From positions 51,405,372 to 51,469,371 of the forward strand of contig CM018682.1 of NCBI GenBank assembly GCA_009363875.1: DNA of 64,000 nt. Direction: 5' to 3'. This DNA is from Mikania micrantha (Eukaryota > Streptophyta > Magnoliopsida > Asterales > Asteraceae). This document shows positions 35,501 through 46,556 of this stretch, in pieces. The notes under the pieces were generated by a model. That model had not been told where the DNA came from, made no database searches, and saw nothing but the letters and a program-made list of their open reading frames with translations. Each line of letters begins with the position of its first letter. Positions within the stretch are counted from its first letter, which is position 1. The translations under genes and the position numbers were made by a program.

Positions 35501-37257
35501 GCCTTTATGCAAGAAATGATTTTGACACTTCGTTTTGCTTGGTCCCCTCTGACTTCCAATACACATTCATCGGGCAATGGAACTCGAAGCACCTTCTCAG
35601 AACAGACAACTTCCACTCGGTTAGAGGAAAGCCAATCCATTCCAACAATGATGTCGAAACTACCCAACTCCATCGGTATCAAATCGATAGAGAATGTATG
35701 ACCGTCAAGTGTCAATGGGCAATTCCTGTGAACTGTACTAACTGTGATCTGTTTTCCGTTAGCTACTTCTATAATGTAAGGGGAGTCTAACTGTTCTTCT
35801 ATGGAATCTAGTTGGCATGCAAAATCGGCAGAGATAAAACTCTGATCCGCACCAGTGTCAAATAGAACAGATGCATAAAAGTCATGTAAGAGAAACGTAC
35901 CAGTGACCACATTTGGGTCCTGGCGTGCAGCTGGTGCTCCAATAACAAAAGCTCTTCCACGAGGAGTTTGAACTGCTTGTTGTGCCTTCTTCGGGCAGTT
36001 CTTTGCAAAGTGGCCTTGTTCGCCACAGTTGAAGCATCCACCATTGTTCGGATTAGCTGGTGGAGGAAGTGCTAGAGCAGCATTGTTAACTGCTGGATTT
36101 GGTGTCAGTCTGCACTGCTGAACCCAGTGCCCTTTTCTTCCACAACCCGTGCATTGACGGCACTGGTTGTTTGCAGCATGATGATACTGGCATTTAGTAC
36201 ACAAAGGATGTGGGCCAGTATACTGCCTCTTGGGCACATTTTGTTGTGCCGTTGCTACTTGATTCAGGGGAGTAGCCATTGTGTAGTTCTTGATTAATTT
36301 CTGTTTCTTCTTTGAGTGTTGCTGGTGATGTGGCTTCTTTGAAGACTCTTCCTTGCGTTTACCGGTGTCAGCCTCTTTCTTCAGTACTCCAGAGGCTACC
36401 ATCAGATCAGTGAGTTTTCCAGACAGTCTCACTGCTGATTCGACAGTAGTAGGGTTGGCTGAAACAACCATTCCCTGAATGCAGGCGGGAAGTCCACCTA
36501 CATAACGATCTATCCTCTTCTCTAAAGTTGGTACCATGTCTGGCACCAAAGCAATCAACTCGTGATAACGAGTAGTGTACCCCATGTGATCAGCCCCTTT
36601 CATCACATGGTTGGATAACTCAACTTCCAACTTCTGTAGTTCATTTTTGGGGCAGAATTCTGTTCTCAGTAACGCCTTGAAGTCCTCCCATGGCATTGCC
36701 ATAGCTTCTTCTCTTCCTCGGGCGTTGATCTGACCATTCCACCAGGTCAGAGCCCGCTTGTTGAATGTTCCCGCAGAGTAGCGGACTTTATGGTGCTCTG
36801 GACAGCTGCAGAGGTCCAGAGTAGCCTCTATCTTTTCAATCCATTGGATTAATCCAACGGCTCCTTCAGATCCGCTAAAACTAGGCGGTTTACATCCTAC
36901 GAATGACTTGTAGGAGTAGTGTGAGGTACTACCAGTATTCCCACTGGCTTCTCCTGATGAATTGCCAGTGTTGTTGATCTCATTACGGAGAAGGTTGAAC
37001 ATCTCCGGTATCGCCTCTTTCATCTGATTGGTCATCTGGCTGCTCAGTAGAGTCATCAAAGCGATGGTGGTAGGATCCAGTATGGGAGTCGTGCCTGAAC
37101 CTGATGCCTGTGTGATCAGTGGGGTAGGAGGTGGAGGCGGTGGAGGAGGTGGCGGTGGTGAGTCATTTGGTGATGGCGTTGAGGAGTGTGGAGCTTGGTC
37201 CTGTGATAATGGCAACAGAGGAGGTTGTCTTCGCGGCGGCATTCTGATCATAACCAA
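32569..37257 (-). CDS. Gag-pol polyprotein of element A (1562 aa, intact)
   Basis: Single frame for all retrotransposon proteins. Gag: proline-rich N-terminus with 11 consecutive Pro (34-44), capsid about 115-290, knuckles C369-C372-H377-C382 and C408-C411-H416-C421. Protease: D467-T468-G469. RT: about 670-850, catalytic D739 and F801-I-D-D804. RNase H: D950, E987, D1012, D1054. Integrase: zinc ligands H1139, H1146, C1176, C1179; D1209, D1270 and E1306 with exactly 35 residues between the last two; GPY region about 1440-1455. Residues about 1505-1552 resemble the chromodomain of Tekay-type chromoviruses, thought to guide integration to chromatin. Start: Met1 is the first ATG; Met6 (MPPRR) aligns with the other gags and may be the real start. 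R686 in SPWRAPVLF replaces the Gly seen in E, I and H. Confidence 0.95.
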   Translation of the reverse strand: MVMIRMPPRRQPPLLPLSQDQAPHSSTPSPNDSPPPPPPPPPPPTPLITQASGSGTTPILDPTTIALMTLLSSQMTNQMKEAIPEMFNLLRNEINNTGNSSGEASGNTGSTSHYSYKSFVGCKPPSFSGSEGAVGLIQWIEKIEATLDLCSCPEHHKVRYSAGTFNKRALTWWNGQINARGREEAMAMPWEDFKALLRTEFCPKNELQKLEVELSNHVMKGADHMGYTTRYHELIALVPDMVPTLEKRIDRYVGGLPACIQGMVVSANPTTVESAVRLSGKLTDLMVASGVLKKEADTGKRKEESSKKPHHQQHSKKKQKLIKNYTMATPLNQVATAQQNVPKRQYTGPHPLCTKCQYHHAANNQCRQCTGCGRKGHWVQQCRLTPNPAVNNAALALPPPANPNNGGCFNCGEQGHFAKNCPKKAQQAVQTPRGRAFVIGAPAARQDPNVVTGTFLLHDFYASVLFDTGADQSFISADFACQLDSIEEQLDSPYIIEVANGKQITVSTVHRNCPLTLDGHTFSIDLIPMELGSFDIIVGMDWLSSNRVEVVCSEKVLRVPLPDECVLEVRGDQAKRSVKIISCIKARKCLQKHCVAFLAHVVEKEKDKKKIQDVPVVKEYPEVFPEDLPGLPPARPVEFRIDLVPGATPVAKSPYRLAPSEMQELSNQLQELLDKGFIRPSYSPWRAPVLFVKKKDGSFRMCIDYRELNKLTIKNRYPLPRIDDLFDQLQGAQYFSKIDLRSGYHQLRVQDEDIPKTAFRTRYGHYEFLVMPFGLTNAPAVFMDLMNRVCKPYLDQFVIVFIDDILIYSRSKAEHEQHLRKILELLTEQKLYAKFSKCEFWLREVQFLGHVVNSEGIHVDPAKIEAIKNWDTPKTSTEIRSFLGLAGYYRRFISNFSKIALPLTKLTQKSEPFVWEQKQEDAFQTLKQKLCDAPILSLPEGCDDFVVYCDASHQGLGCVLMQQDKVIAYASRQLKVHEKNYTTHDLELGAVIFALKIWRHYLYGTKCTIFTDHKSLQHIFDQKELNMRQRRWVELLNDYDCVIKYHPGKANVVADALSRKERVKPLRVRAMGMTVQTSLQDKIIQAQQESVDKGNLKKELDCGAEKHLETKLDGMIYYQDRIWIPAVDELRKLILDEAHKTRYSVHPGADKMYQDLRGFYWWPGMKKDIAEYVGRCLTCAKVKAEDQRPSGLLEEPEIPLWKWEQIAMDFITKLPRTSSGHDTIWVIIDRLTKSAHFLPMRETFTMDKLERLYINEIVVRHGVPLSIISDRDSRFTSRFWQSLQKSLGTQLNLSTAYHPQTDGQSERTIQTLEDMLRTCILDFGGNLDSHLPLIEFSYNNSYHSSIGCAPFEALYGRKCRSPICWTEVGDNRITGSELIQETTNKIAQIQRRLQATRSRQKSYADKRRKPLEFQVGGRVMLKVSPWKGVVRFGKKGKLAPRYVGPFEIIERIGPVAYRLRLPDELSGVHDVFHVSNLKKCLADESLVIPLEEIQVDDQLHFIEEPLEIMDRKVKQLRRSRIPIVKVRWNSRRGPEFTWEREDHMKSKYPQLFEEEAVPDNDF

Positions 37258-37401
37258 AGTAATATTGGTTAGTGCAATGATCGAATGCAGAAGACATAAT
37301 GTAATAGGCCTTAAATCCTATATTCTCTACATGCAGGGTCCCTAGGTTATAGTCTAGGCCAAACCGTTTAAATAAATGACCTATATTTCTCTATAACCAT
37401 G
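37258..37401 (-). other. 5' leader between primer site and gag of A
   Basis: 144-nt untranslated leader. Its TTAAACGGTTTGGCCTAGACTA segment is also present after the primer sites of B, C and D (22080-22200, 53455-53600, 57480-57630), suggesting a conserved packaging or translation element. Confidence 0.6.
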
Positions 37402-37413
37402 GCTCTGATACCA
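37402..37413 (-). other. Primer-binding site of element A
   Basis: TGGTATCAGAGC on the minus strand, three bases from the 5' LTR; complementary to initiator tRNA-Met. Confidence 0.9.
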
Positions 37414-37769
37414 ATCTGTCACACCCCGAGCCGGCGGGATAGGATCGGTTGTCCCGGCGGGCGGAAGGTTCCCGGGGCGCGATATCATGAGTGATAATCG
37501 TGATGATCAGATTGTTTACATTGCACATGATATAAATGAGAAATGCTAAATATAATAGAATTACAAAGTTAAATTACATCAGTATTGTTTATAATTTAAC
37601 AATGTAAATCTACCATTAACATCATAAATTTCTATCTTGTATTTACACAAGATATACAAAATAAATTTGTATAATGATGTCTTCAAAAGTATGCAGGTCC
37701 AAAATGCTAAACCTTCTATCTGAAGTCCTAGTCCAAAAGGAATAACTCCTTAGTTGACATGTTCGTCAC

Positions 37770-39092
37770 CTGAGAAGTCATGCAAAAATCAAGTCAACAC
37801 ATGGTTGGTGAGTTCATATAGTTAATAAATGAAAATGATTTGCAAACCTCTTCCGGTAAAGACCCTAACCTCATTAACATCACCTGTATCATCCAGATCG
37901 GTATGCTTATATATAGGGCATACCCCTGGGTCAAGGCTACAACCCCGCCCAGACGCCATCCCACCACATACTAATCCGCATAGGACATTGATGTTAATGA
38001 TAATTAAGTATTTTTACCTAACACACCTCTGATTTAGATTATGATTTCCCAAAACTTGATTTACCTTTGACTCTCTTGATTTTGAACATAGATACATGAT
38101 TTCCCAAAATCAGTGATATTAGTAAATTGTCAACTATTTAATCAAATAATTAAATAAAACATTTAAATACAACTAAGACATGATGATTGGGTATGGTTTT
38201 TACTCAATCAATTAGACTTAGTTATTGTTGGTTGTCCAAGTTGTAACCTCTCACACGTGACCCATACTAGGCATAACTCACAAGGAGTATCCCTGGGCGT
38301 GACGGGATTTTAATGATGCCCATACAGTCTGACCCAAAGGTCTTCTGTACATGCGGGGACTTTAATGTTTTGCCCTTACAGCTTGACCCAAAGGTCTTCT
38401 GTACATGCGGGGACTTTAAGGATATCCTTTGATTCTTGATCTCTTGATTCTCTTAGACTTTGATATTGATTTCAATAATTGTTCACGTTGTTGCCCGTGT
38501 AGCCTGACTACAAGAGTCTTCTATACCTGAAGGGACTTTATATGTGTGTTACACGTGGTCTTGATTCCATATACAACTGACATCCACCTTGACTTGAGTA
38601 TTAATGATTTCATTAGATTATAATGATTTCATTATTTCAATGATTCACACACATTTATGATTTCTGATTCCTTGAGTCTCTTGATCTTGATCTTTGGAAT
38701 TTCCATGATTTACAATGGTAATTGATTTGTTTATGATTCTTGAATCTCAGATCACACACTGAGTTATGATTCCTTGGAATATGATCTATTGATTTTGTTC
38801 ATTTGATTTCACTTTGAATTTAGATTCTTGAATTTTGAGCTTGATGGACTAAGGGTTGATTTAGAGTTTAAATTTAAGGTATTACTCATGAGAGTACTTA
38901 AATTTATTTGATAACTTGATCTGTTTAATAATTTCCTAGACAGGAATCTAGGAGTATCAATAAACATATATATGTAGCAACATATAATAAAAAAAACATT
39001 TAGATAAACAGTTTAAATAAAAACAGTTTACGCATGCTTCTCAGCCCCGCGTTTAAAAACAAAAAAGTTTAGAAAAGGGGCAATGAACTCAC
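37770..39092 (-). other. Candidate leader intron, 5' LTR copy of A
   Basis: Donor side reads ACAT|GTGAGTTC here: the last exon base is T instead of the G in the 3' LTR (ACAG|GTGAG). Acceptor CTTCTCAG|GTGACGAAC is unchanged. Confidence 0.4.
37906..37915 (-). promoter_or_regulatory. Late TATA box, 5' LTR of A
   Basis: TATATATAAG on the minus strand, about 490 bases before the LTR end and primer site. Confidence 0.55.
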
Positions 39093-39485
39093 ATGTGTTG
39101 CTCTGAAATGAATTACCACAAAAGATATGCGCGCTCTTTGATTGTTGCCTATGTATCTTTAGCACCTGAGTTGTTTTAAGAAATTCGAATATGATAAGTA
39201 TTTATAATAGATGTTGGGTCTAGGGTTTGGTCTCGGTGTGCAACTAAGTGTCTTAGATTACCCATATGTGTTATTTGCTTGACCAAGGGATCCTTTATTC
39301 TTTAGAAGCCCTAATATATTACTCCATGCACATAGTTCCCATGCAAGCCATGCACACACACAAACACTCTCGGCCCATGCATGCTCACGTAGCATCCCAT
39401 GCATCCGAATCTATAACCACAAGGGTTCCTTGGCCATGGTTCATGATTCCAAACCCCAACTCTTTTGCCCAATAGATTGACTCAC

Positions 39486-39845
39486 GAATGAGGAACCGAT
39501 CGAAAGAGTGTTTCCATGAATAACTTGGACCGAATAGAGTTCCACCGAATGACCATGGTCGAATGAAGCTTTGGCCAACTGAGCTGGGTTATGATCAAAT
39601 GTGATTAGCCGAATGAGTGGTGGTCGAATGGTTCTATTCGAATGGAAGACTGGCCGAATGGGTATCATGGTCGAATGAACTATGGGCGAAAGAGCTTGGG
39701 TCGAATGAAGACCGGCGAATGAGCTTAGTCCGAATGGTTCAACCCCTAGGCCGATCGAATGGGGGTTCATTCGCCGAATGTGGTTGCCTCCTTCGGCCTG
39801 CCAGCCATTCGGCGGCCTGATGAGGCTCATTCGGCCGTTCGAAGA
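39486..39845 (-). repeat. CGAATG/CATTCG motif tract, 5' LTR of A
   Basis: Copy of the tract at 31078-31440 with a few substitutions, some destroying a motif (CGAATG to CAAATG near 39597). Confidence 0.85.
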
Positions 39846-40939
39846 ATCCCAGGTGCAGCCATGGGGTTTCAAGCAAATCGACCAGGTTTTGTTCCAACGT
39901 TTGTTCATACATGATTCTAAGACATTATGGTGCGATTCCTAAGGGTGAATGAGGGGTTTAACTGGCTAATATTATGGGATTCGAAATAGGGTTTTGAAAC
40001 CCTAAAACCGAAACAAATACATGATTTCTACCACAATTTTTGATGGATTCAAACCCCGATCTGATGTACTTCCTTGATCTACAAGTGATGGTGGTGATTT
40101 TGACACCAAGAACACAAGAAATGGTTGAGAATTGAGAGTGTTCTTGTAGAGAGAAGGTAGGGATTTTAGAGAGAGAGGGTAGAGAGAGAAAGGGGGTGAA
40201 CGAAAATGGTGTAAATGGCTGGTTGTTTGGGGTGGGTGAGGGGATTAATTGCCCTCATAAATTCTTAGAATACCCCGGGTATATTCGGGTTCGTTCGGTT
40301 TCGCGTGGTTTCGCGTAGGGATGCCGGTTTCTCGTCGTTTTCGTTACGAAACGACTCGATTATAAAATAGAGTTTAAAAAATTATTTTAGGTTGTGATTC
40401 CTAATAAATTAACTAAATATCTTTTACTTATTAAATTTACAAAATATTTATTTAACGTTTAAATCGAATCGCGCGGTCATCGCGCGTATTTGTTCGAATC
40501 GTCACCCGATCAAACACGACGATAACTACACTTTTCAATATTGTTTTCTAATTATTGAATATCATTCAGAACATTAAACTTTCAGATTTATTCGTACAGA
40601 TCGTCACCTATACGAAAAATCCGTCGGTTTAGCATTCACGTAACGACATTCGTGTTGTTTTGTTCTGTAAAGCCTCAGATACGTTTATACATAATAAAAT
40701 CCTAATAAATAAATCACATGATGGTTCTGTGTTGCCAGATAATTATCTGACTCAAGAACCCTTGTTCTGAACTTATTTCTCTCAAATGATTATGAACTCT
40801 CTGTTTTGATAACATGAAATGATACTGAAACTCGATATGAATATGAAATACACTAAATTACATATGATTTGTACCTGATTACTGTTCACGTACTGTTTAC
40901 GATCACTGTTCCGGTGACGTTTCCGGCACTGATGTTACA

Positions 40940-42029
40940 CAACAGCTTAGTCCAAGAAATTTAAACTCAAAACCACACAAATTGGGTCATAAATAAAGTC
41001 ATAAGGGTGAAGGGAACCTCATGGTGTCAATGGGGAAACCATTAGAGTTTGGGTTAACCGGTTATGACCACCCCTCGACACTACCATATGAAACCATTGA
41101 TATTAGTTCCCTATGTCATCGATACTAGATAAACCAAGCTTAAAACATTTCTAAACTATAAGATAAAGTGCTTTATAACCAAATATGGGTTGTAACATAA
41201 AAAGGGTAGTTAAATAAAATAACAGTTTTGATTAAGTAACATTAGGGTTACCTTAAAAAGGTGTTAACAAAGTTACTACAAAGTTTATGAAAATCCTATT
41301 CTAACTATAATTGATAAACTTTTTCTAAACACTTTTGCAACATATGAAATGATTAATTTTTTATAACATATTATTTATAATTAACGCACCTAAGTAATGA
41401 TAGCCACTTTTAAGTTAACATAAGGGTAATATTCTGGGTTTTAACTTAAAAACCTAAGTTTTATAATTAAAACATATTATGATTTCAAAAACTTATATAA
41501 CATATTAAGGTGTTAGGTATTAGGTCAAGTTTAAACATATACATAAAGAATGTAGAATGTACTAAGCTTAACCTAAGATGGTTAGGTATTAGATTGATAC
41601 ATTATCATATGAGTTCAAGAATAATCAAACAACCAAGGTTTAGGCAAGTTAACCAACTTTAGGGTTAACTCACGAAACAATAACTTATACTTATAAACTA
41701 CAAAAAACTTGAATCGAATTTAGAATCATGAATAGAACATCAGTAGAACAACAAAGAGCGTGTGCATTCAATCGAGTCTTAGTCAATCACTACAATTACA
41801 AGGTGAGTTCATTTGCCCCTTTTCTAAACATTTTGTTTTATAAATGTGGGGCTGAGAAACATGCTAATTATTTATTTACTTAAAAGCTTTAGCACATTAT
41901 TTCAATTATCATGTGATTTAGATAATAAAGATTCTATCTTTATCATCATACTTTTATTTTATCAATATGTGTGCTTGTATGTCAAATGACTATTATTACC
42001 TATTAAAGATGGTATCATGGTCTCATAAC
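40940..42029 (+). mobile_element. LTR G, middle fragment
   Basis: E/B-type LTR resuming after element A with the duplicated CAACA. Contains ATCGATACTAG words, a conserved exon-like stretch (AAAGAGCGTGTGCATTC near 41754) and the donor-like ACAAG|GTGAGTTCATTTGCCCC (41803). Interrupted by element F after ATAAC (42025-42029). Confidence 0.75.
42025..42029 (+). repeat. Target site duplication of element F (left)
   Basis: ATAAC, repeated at 48728-48732. Confidence 0.8.
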
Positions 42030-42070
42030 TGTCACACCCCGACCGATGGCGGAATACGTCGGGGTGTGAC
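42030..42070. repeat. Palindromic 5' tip of element F
   Basis: GTCACACCCCGAC and GTCGGGGTGTGAC flank a 14-base centre, giving a perfect 13-bp hairpin. It matches the reverse complement of the F 3' end (48687-48727) with a few changes, so it is an inverted copy of the LTR terminus. Confidence 0.8.
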
Positions 42071-42074
42071 TGAT

Positions 42075-42086
42075 TGGTATCAGAGC
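42075..42086 (+). other. Primer-binding site of element F
   Basis: TGGTATCAGAGC, a few bases after the palindromic tip, followed by a leader related to those of A, B and C (GACCTAGACTATGACTAAG). Confidence 0.8.
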
Positions 42087-44386
42087 CATGGTTATAGGGA
42101 TTTAGGTTATTAGAAATGCTGACCTAGACTATGACTAAGCTACCCAGATATGAGTTATATCATATTACTTTTGATGTGTTCATTTGACGCTTATGTGCTA
42201 CATGTTATAGTTTGCTTTATGTGTTATGTTTCATGATTATATAACTTGTTAACATAGAGGAATGCCATAGTTTATAAACATATTATGCCTAAATTAGTTT
42301 AAGACTTACATAGAGGAATAACATAACTTATAAGTTACATGTGTTTTCCTTAGTTTAAGAATACCATTGAGGTATGCCTTAGACTATCATAAGGATTATA
42401 ACACATGTTATTCTTTAGCTTTAGTATATCTTAGAAAATATTTAAGTCAATTCTTATCTCATTTTCTCGAACATGCGACTACTCCATATACGTTAGGAAT
42501 TCATATCATTAGGCTAGAATGCCTAATCAAATCTTCTGAACAATTCAATACATATATGGTTATATGTATTATAAATTTATTGTTATAATCACGTTAGAGT
42601 TAGGTTTTTAAGACGGACATGTATTAACTAGAAGGGTGGATACCATTAGTTAGGACTCATGTCTAGGAAAGCGATTCGTATAAATCCCCGACATGCTGTG
42701 GGACTAGTCTAGCTTTCCTGGGGAATTCTAATGAGAGTATCTTAACCTATAGGCCAAAGCATGTCACACCAAACGTCTTATAAACTATAAAAATCTAATA
42801 AGTCAAAGGTATTCAATTGTGGATACCATTCCTTTGTATTTTAAACAAGTCATCATGATTTCTAATTTGATTTTTAACCAAAACACAATGATATATTAGG
42901 ATGTTTTATAATTCGTTTAGAATTCAACAAAGTGACATGATTTGGACTTATTAAATTTTAACATAAGTGATTTCATGTAAATTCAATCAAGTTCACATCA
43001 TTAATGTTATTGATTCAAAGACGAATTATTCTATACTTGTAGACTTAAACAATGGTTAAAGGATTTCATGATATTACATCTAAGATTTGTGATAAATAGT
43101 TATCACAACAATCTAAGATCATATAATATCACATACATGGGTATACTATATCATACGTCTATTCATAACCAATCATTTATAAACTCAATGATATTATACT
43201 TATGATTAATTGGTATTCATTTATCATATTAATTTTAAGTTTTATAATATCTCAGGATGCAATTTCGGAATCACTATGCTTATACGACTATCGAATTAGT
43301 CAAGTTTGAGTATTATGTGACGGACTTGTAATAACCTGTCAGGTTAAAGCATTTACATCAAATGTCATATGGATACAAAAACTATTCCAATATCTTTCAA
43401 ATATCAATCTTGTCAAAGTTTATGGTTTTACATGATGAAATTCCTCAACCTGTTAAATGTCTTATGAACCACAATAATTGTGACAACAAGTTTTCATTCA
43501 AGACCACTAAAGTTGTGTATCATGTTCAAAAAGTAGGATAATCATGTAAGGCAAATTACCGTTGCGGGTGCACAAAGAACGAGAATTTGCAGTACATGTG
43601 AATCCTGTAACCAGAAATAATGAACACAACTGCAGCAAACATTGAATGGAAACTTAAATTTAGACAAATTCAATTTGGAATTCAAACATATTCATTGATA
43701 AATATCAAATCAATTCTCCAACTCCTATTCAAACAAATGTGTACCTAGAGTTTATGTTAGTATTGGTAGGTGATTGGTATGCTTTCAAAGTACTTTTGGT
43801 CTGGTGGGTTGGCTGCGGTATACCCTATATATAAGCACCGACGGTACATTGGGAGTAGAACCAAAAGCTTGACCAAGTAGGTTATTATTCCGGAAAAGTT
43901 GGTAGTCAAATCAAATATATCTTATATATACAAAAGTTTGAAGTGTATTTTTACACAAAATTCAAATTCAAAGTTCATGATATTGTAACTATGATTAGTG
44001 ATTTGTCACTGCATACACAAAGTTATAATGTCACATAGTTTATTCATGATCCATTCCATAACTCATTAGGATATTAAGCTTAAGATTTAGTAATAAATAA
44101 TGTCACATCGGAATACTATAAAATCACACAGCTTATGTATTTCATACAATCTAATATTGTTCATTATCAAACACTTTCTATCCAAATAAAAGCAAGATGA
44201 TACATCATCAAAACTCATACAACTCCCATCTCACGTTCCATCATTTGACATCCAAACGATGTTGATGTGCAACAACTGCCCTTATTTGATCATTGTACTC
44301 AAAATTGTAGGATACTAAAAGCACGAGTGATTCAAACCAATGTATTACTCATTACTGTTCCATATGCACCTCCCGTGATTCAGGCC

Positions 44387-44427
44387 TGCTATGCATATGG
44401 TGACTCAAGTCATTTCGTCAACACATG
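44387..44427 (+). pseudogene. Gag zinc-knuckle remnant in element F
   Basis: The frame reads CYAYGDSSHFVNTC, a CCHC knuckle with the second Cys changed to Tyr, followed by a stop about 14 codons later. It lies in a 67-codon open stretch (44267-44470). Confidence 0.5.
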
Positions 44428-45902
44428 CCTACATTGGGTCAACAAGAATATTACACTTTACAATCTGTGAACAAGGTTAATACGTGATTTGGTTAGTTTT
44501 GGTTACACATTGAAGTTAAACAATTATGGCTTTCCAATTTGCTTTTATCAAAGCAATTAGTAAGCATGACCATGTTGTTTCAAATGCCATGCTGAAACAT
44601 CCCATCTAATCCTCATATCGTTCATATCTTCTAACCTTCAATAAATTACAAGACAATTAATGATCATAAGCCAAGAATCTTTTGTAAACAAAATTTAATC
44701 ATCGTCCACTCTTACCATATTATAACAACTAGAGACATTAAAAAATAATAATAAGACCAATTATCATTGTAACACATCCGATAGGATATTATTGGGGTAA
44801 GATATCATGTATTGATAATGTGTTGGGTTAATGACTGGGTTCGCCCTACATATACCTTATATATAAACATTGTCGATGCTTTGGTGAAATACTCTAATCA
44901 GGAACTATAAGAAGCTGATAAAAAAAAACTAAAGTAATCCTAAATAAATTCTTCTACGCAACCTATAATCTAAGATAAATCCATACTAGGAAAATCTAAA
45001 ATCGAACAATCCAACTAAAGTAGGGGAGAATGTGTGGTTCTCATTCTTTCTAAATATAATAGGTTTCGCAAATAAAATACATGTTCATGTAGAACAAGGT
45101 CACACGATGAAATCCATAACAAATCTTTCAATTCACTAAATTCTTATTTGAACTACTAATGATAACATATTTGTTAAAACATTAATTTAATGAATACGAT
45201 TTGTTGAGAAAACCACAAGTCGATTGTATAGTTATAATCTTTGAGATAACAGATGGACTTACGAAGTTTAAATGCAGTGCAATCTTTGCAAACCAAACTT
45301 GAACAAATTCATACTTGACAATATTTTCATTCTAAGGGAAATTTGACCACAAGGACGTGTCAAATTGGAGTTTCTGTTGATACTTAAATTTCTTGAAATA
45401 TCATCTAATCTAGTAACATAAAACATTCTCATTTATCCAGAAGTAACATGTATGACAAAAAAAATTATTAAATATTGAACTCAAGCAACAACTCAATTGC
45501 GCAACTTACTCCATCATTCTTATACTAAACTAACATTTCATCAAACAAGATGTTTCATTGTTCTTGAAAGAACGAGGGTAGCAAATTGCAAATTAGTACA
45601 ACATATTCCTATATATAAATTTATAAATTGTTACTATTGAAGTACACAGTGGTGATTCAAATGAATTTCATAGATAAAATTGTAGAGTATAAAAAAAACG
45701 AAGATTTCTAAAATTTTTCTTACATAACATACATTGGTGATTCAATGCTCACTGTAAGAAAAGCATGGAGATTCTGACAAATAACCCCAAACATAATAAT
45801 AATAATTAAAAAAACTAGTAACAAAATTATTTTGAAAATTAATTAGTATGAATGCAAACCTAGAAAAAAAATCATTTCTTTTGAAAATAGCTCATTCCAA
45901 AT

Positions 45903-45938
45903 AAATTTTGAGACAAAATTTATTAAAGTAAGGGAGAC
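45903..45938 (+). other. Pre-PPT hairpin and polypurine tract of F
   Basis: AAATTTTG-AGA-CAAAATTT (45903-45921), then AAAGTAAGGGAGAC. Relative to A, B and D one C-G pair is T-A on both sides, so pairing is kept. The LTR starts at 45939 (TGTAATC). Confidence 0.7.
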
Positions 45939-46089
45939 TGTAATCTTTGGGGTTTTCTATAATAAACTTTCCTTATAGTTATTCAAACAAAAACATATGG
46001 CACTAAATATAATTTTAGATCAAATTTTAGAACGTTTATTTTGCTAAAATTTTTTATAGTTATGGATAACTACACACACACACATATAT

Positions 46090-46471
46090 ATAGGGGATGG
46101 TTCAGATGTTAACCCTTCCTTATATCGTTAACCCGTGTTAACCTAGCATTTTTTGCCCGAATCTTTGTTTTTTTTCATGGTTTTTATTATACATAAATAG
46201 GGGGGTTTCTTTTTTGTGTTTTTGTTAATTCATCACCGTTTAGAAATTATTTACAAATGTAAGTAGATGTAATTTACTAACATTTACTAAATGTAAGAAA
46301 ATTACATCAACTTATATTTGTAAATAATTTCTAAACGGTGATGAATTAGCAAAAACATAAAAAAGAAACCCTCCTATTTATGTATAATAAAAACCATGAA
46401 AAAAAACAAAGATTCGGGCAAAAAATGCCGGGTTAACGATATAAGAGAGGGTTAACATTTGAACCTCTCCC

Positions 46472-46478
<7 letters not shown>
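46090..46478. mobile_element. Foldback MITE in the F LTR (about 385 bp)
   Basis: Nearly the whole element is one inverted repeat. The left arm starts TAGGGGATGGTTCAGATGTT and the right arm, reverse-complemented, starts TAGGGAGAGGTTCAAATGTT. Arms continue through GTTAACCC, GCCCGAATCTTTG and TTCATCACCGTTTAGAAATT, meeting near 46285. No coding sequence. It sits between TATATA runs, so the target duplication is ambiguous and I cannot assign a superfamily. Confidence 0.8.
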
Positions 46479-46521
<43 letters not shown>

Positions 46522-46556
46522 TATATGTATATATATATGTATATATATGTATATAT
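46478..46556. repeat. (TATATG)n/(TA)n low-complexity run
   Basis: Alternating TATATATG/TATGTATA directly after the MITE. Confidence 0.9.

Larger units (their letters stand above)
28604..40939 (-). mobile_element. Element A: complete Ty3/gypsy (Tekay-like) retrotransposon
   Basis: 12.3-kb minus-strand element with every expected part. The ends are TGTCACACC and GATGTTACA, with the 5-bp target duplication CAACA (28599-28603 and 40940-40944). It has two long LTRs, a tRNA-Met-type primer site, a single open 1562-codon gag-pol and a polypurine tract. By eye the LTRs differ at roughly 37 of 3.5 kb positions (about 1%) plus one large indel. With a commonly used rate of 1.3e-8 per site per year that suggests insertion about 0.4 million years ago; rate and count are approximate. 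It sits inside the older LTR G. Confidence 0.95.
37417..40939 (-). mobile_element. 5' LTR of element A (3523 bp)
   Basis: Near-identical to the 3' LTR but 408 bp shorter. After AGATTAC (about 39250) it has a filler of about 8 bases (CCATATGT) where the 3' LTR has 30448-30864. The deleted part lies upstream of the donor-like site in element sense. This LTR would drive expression of the intact gag-pol. Confidence 0.95.
42087..45938 (+). other. Internal region of element F (decayed)
   Basis: Mostly A/T-rich sequence with no long open frame. Recognisable items are two TATA-module remnants usually found in LTRs (CCCTATATATAAGC at 43823 and CTTATATATAAAC at 44856), each after a GGTGGGTTGGCTGCGG-like block, one gag zinc-knuckle remnant (44387), and the polypurine end. 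LTR-type modules here suggest the internal region is itself a rearranged composite. Confidence 0.55.

Noticed and set aside
37028..37345. Glycine-rich plus-strand open frame
   Set aside because: Antisense of the proline-rich N-terminus of the A gag.
37402..37413. tRNA gene fragment (also at 22063, 42075, 53441 and 57463)
   Set aside because: These 11-12-base matches to tRNA-Met are primer-binding sites at fixed distance from LTR ends; no cloverleaf surrounds them.
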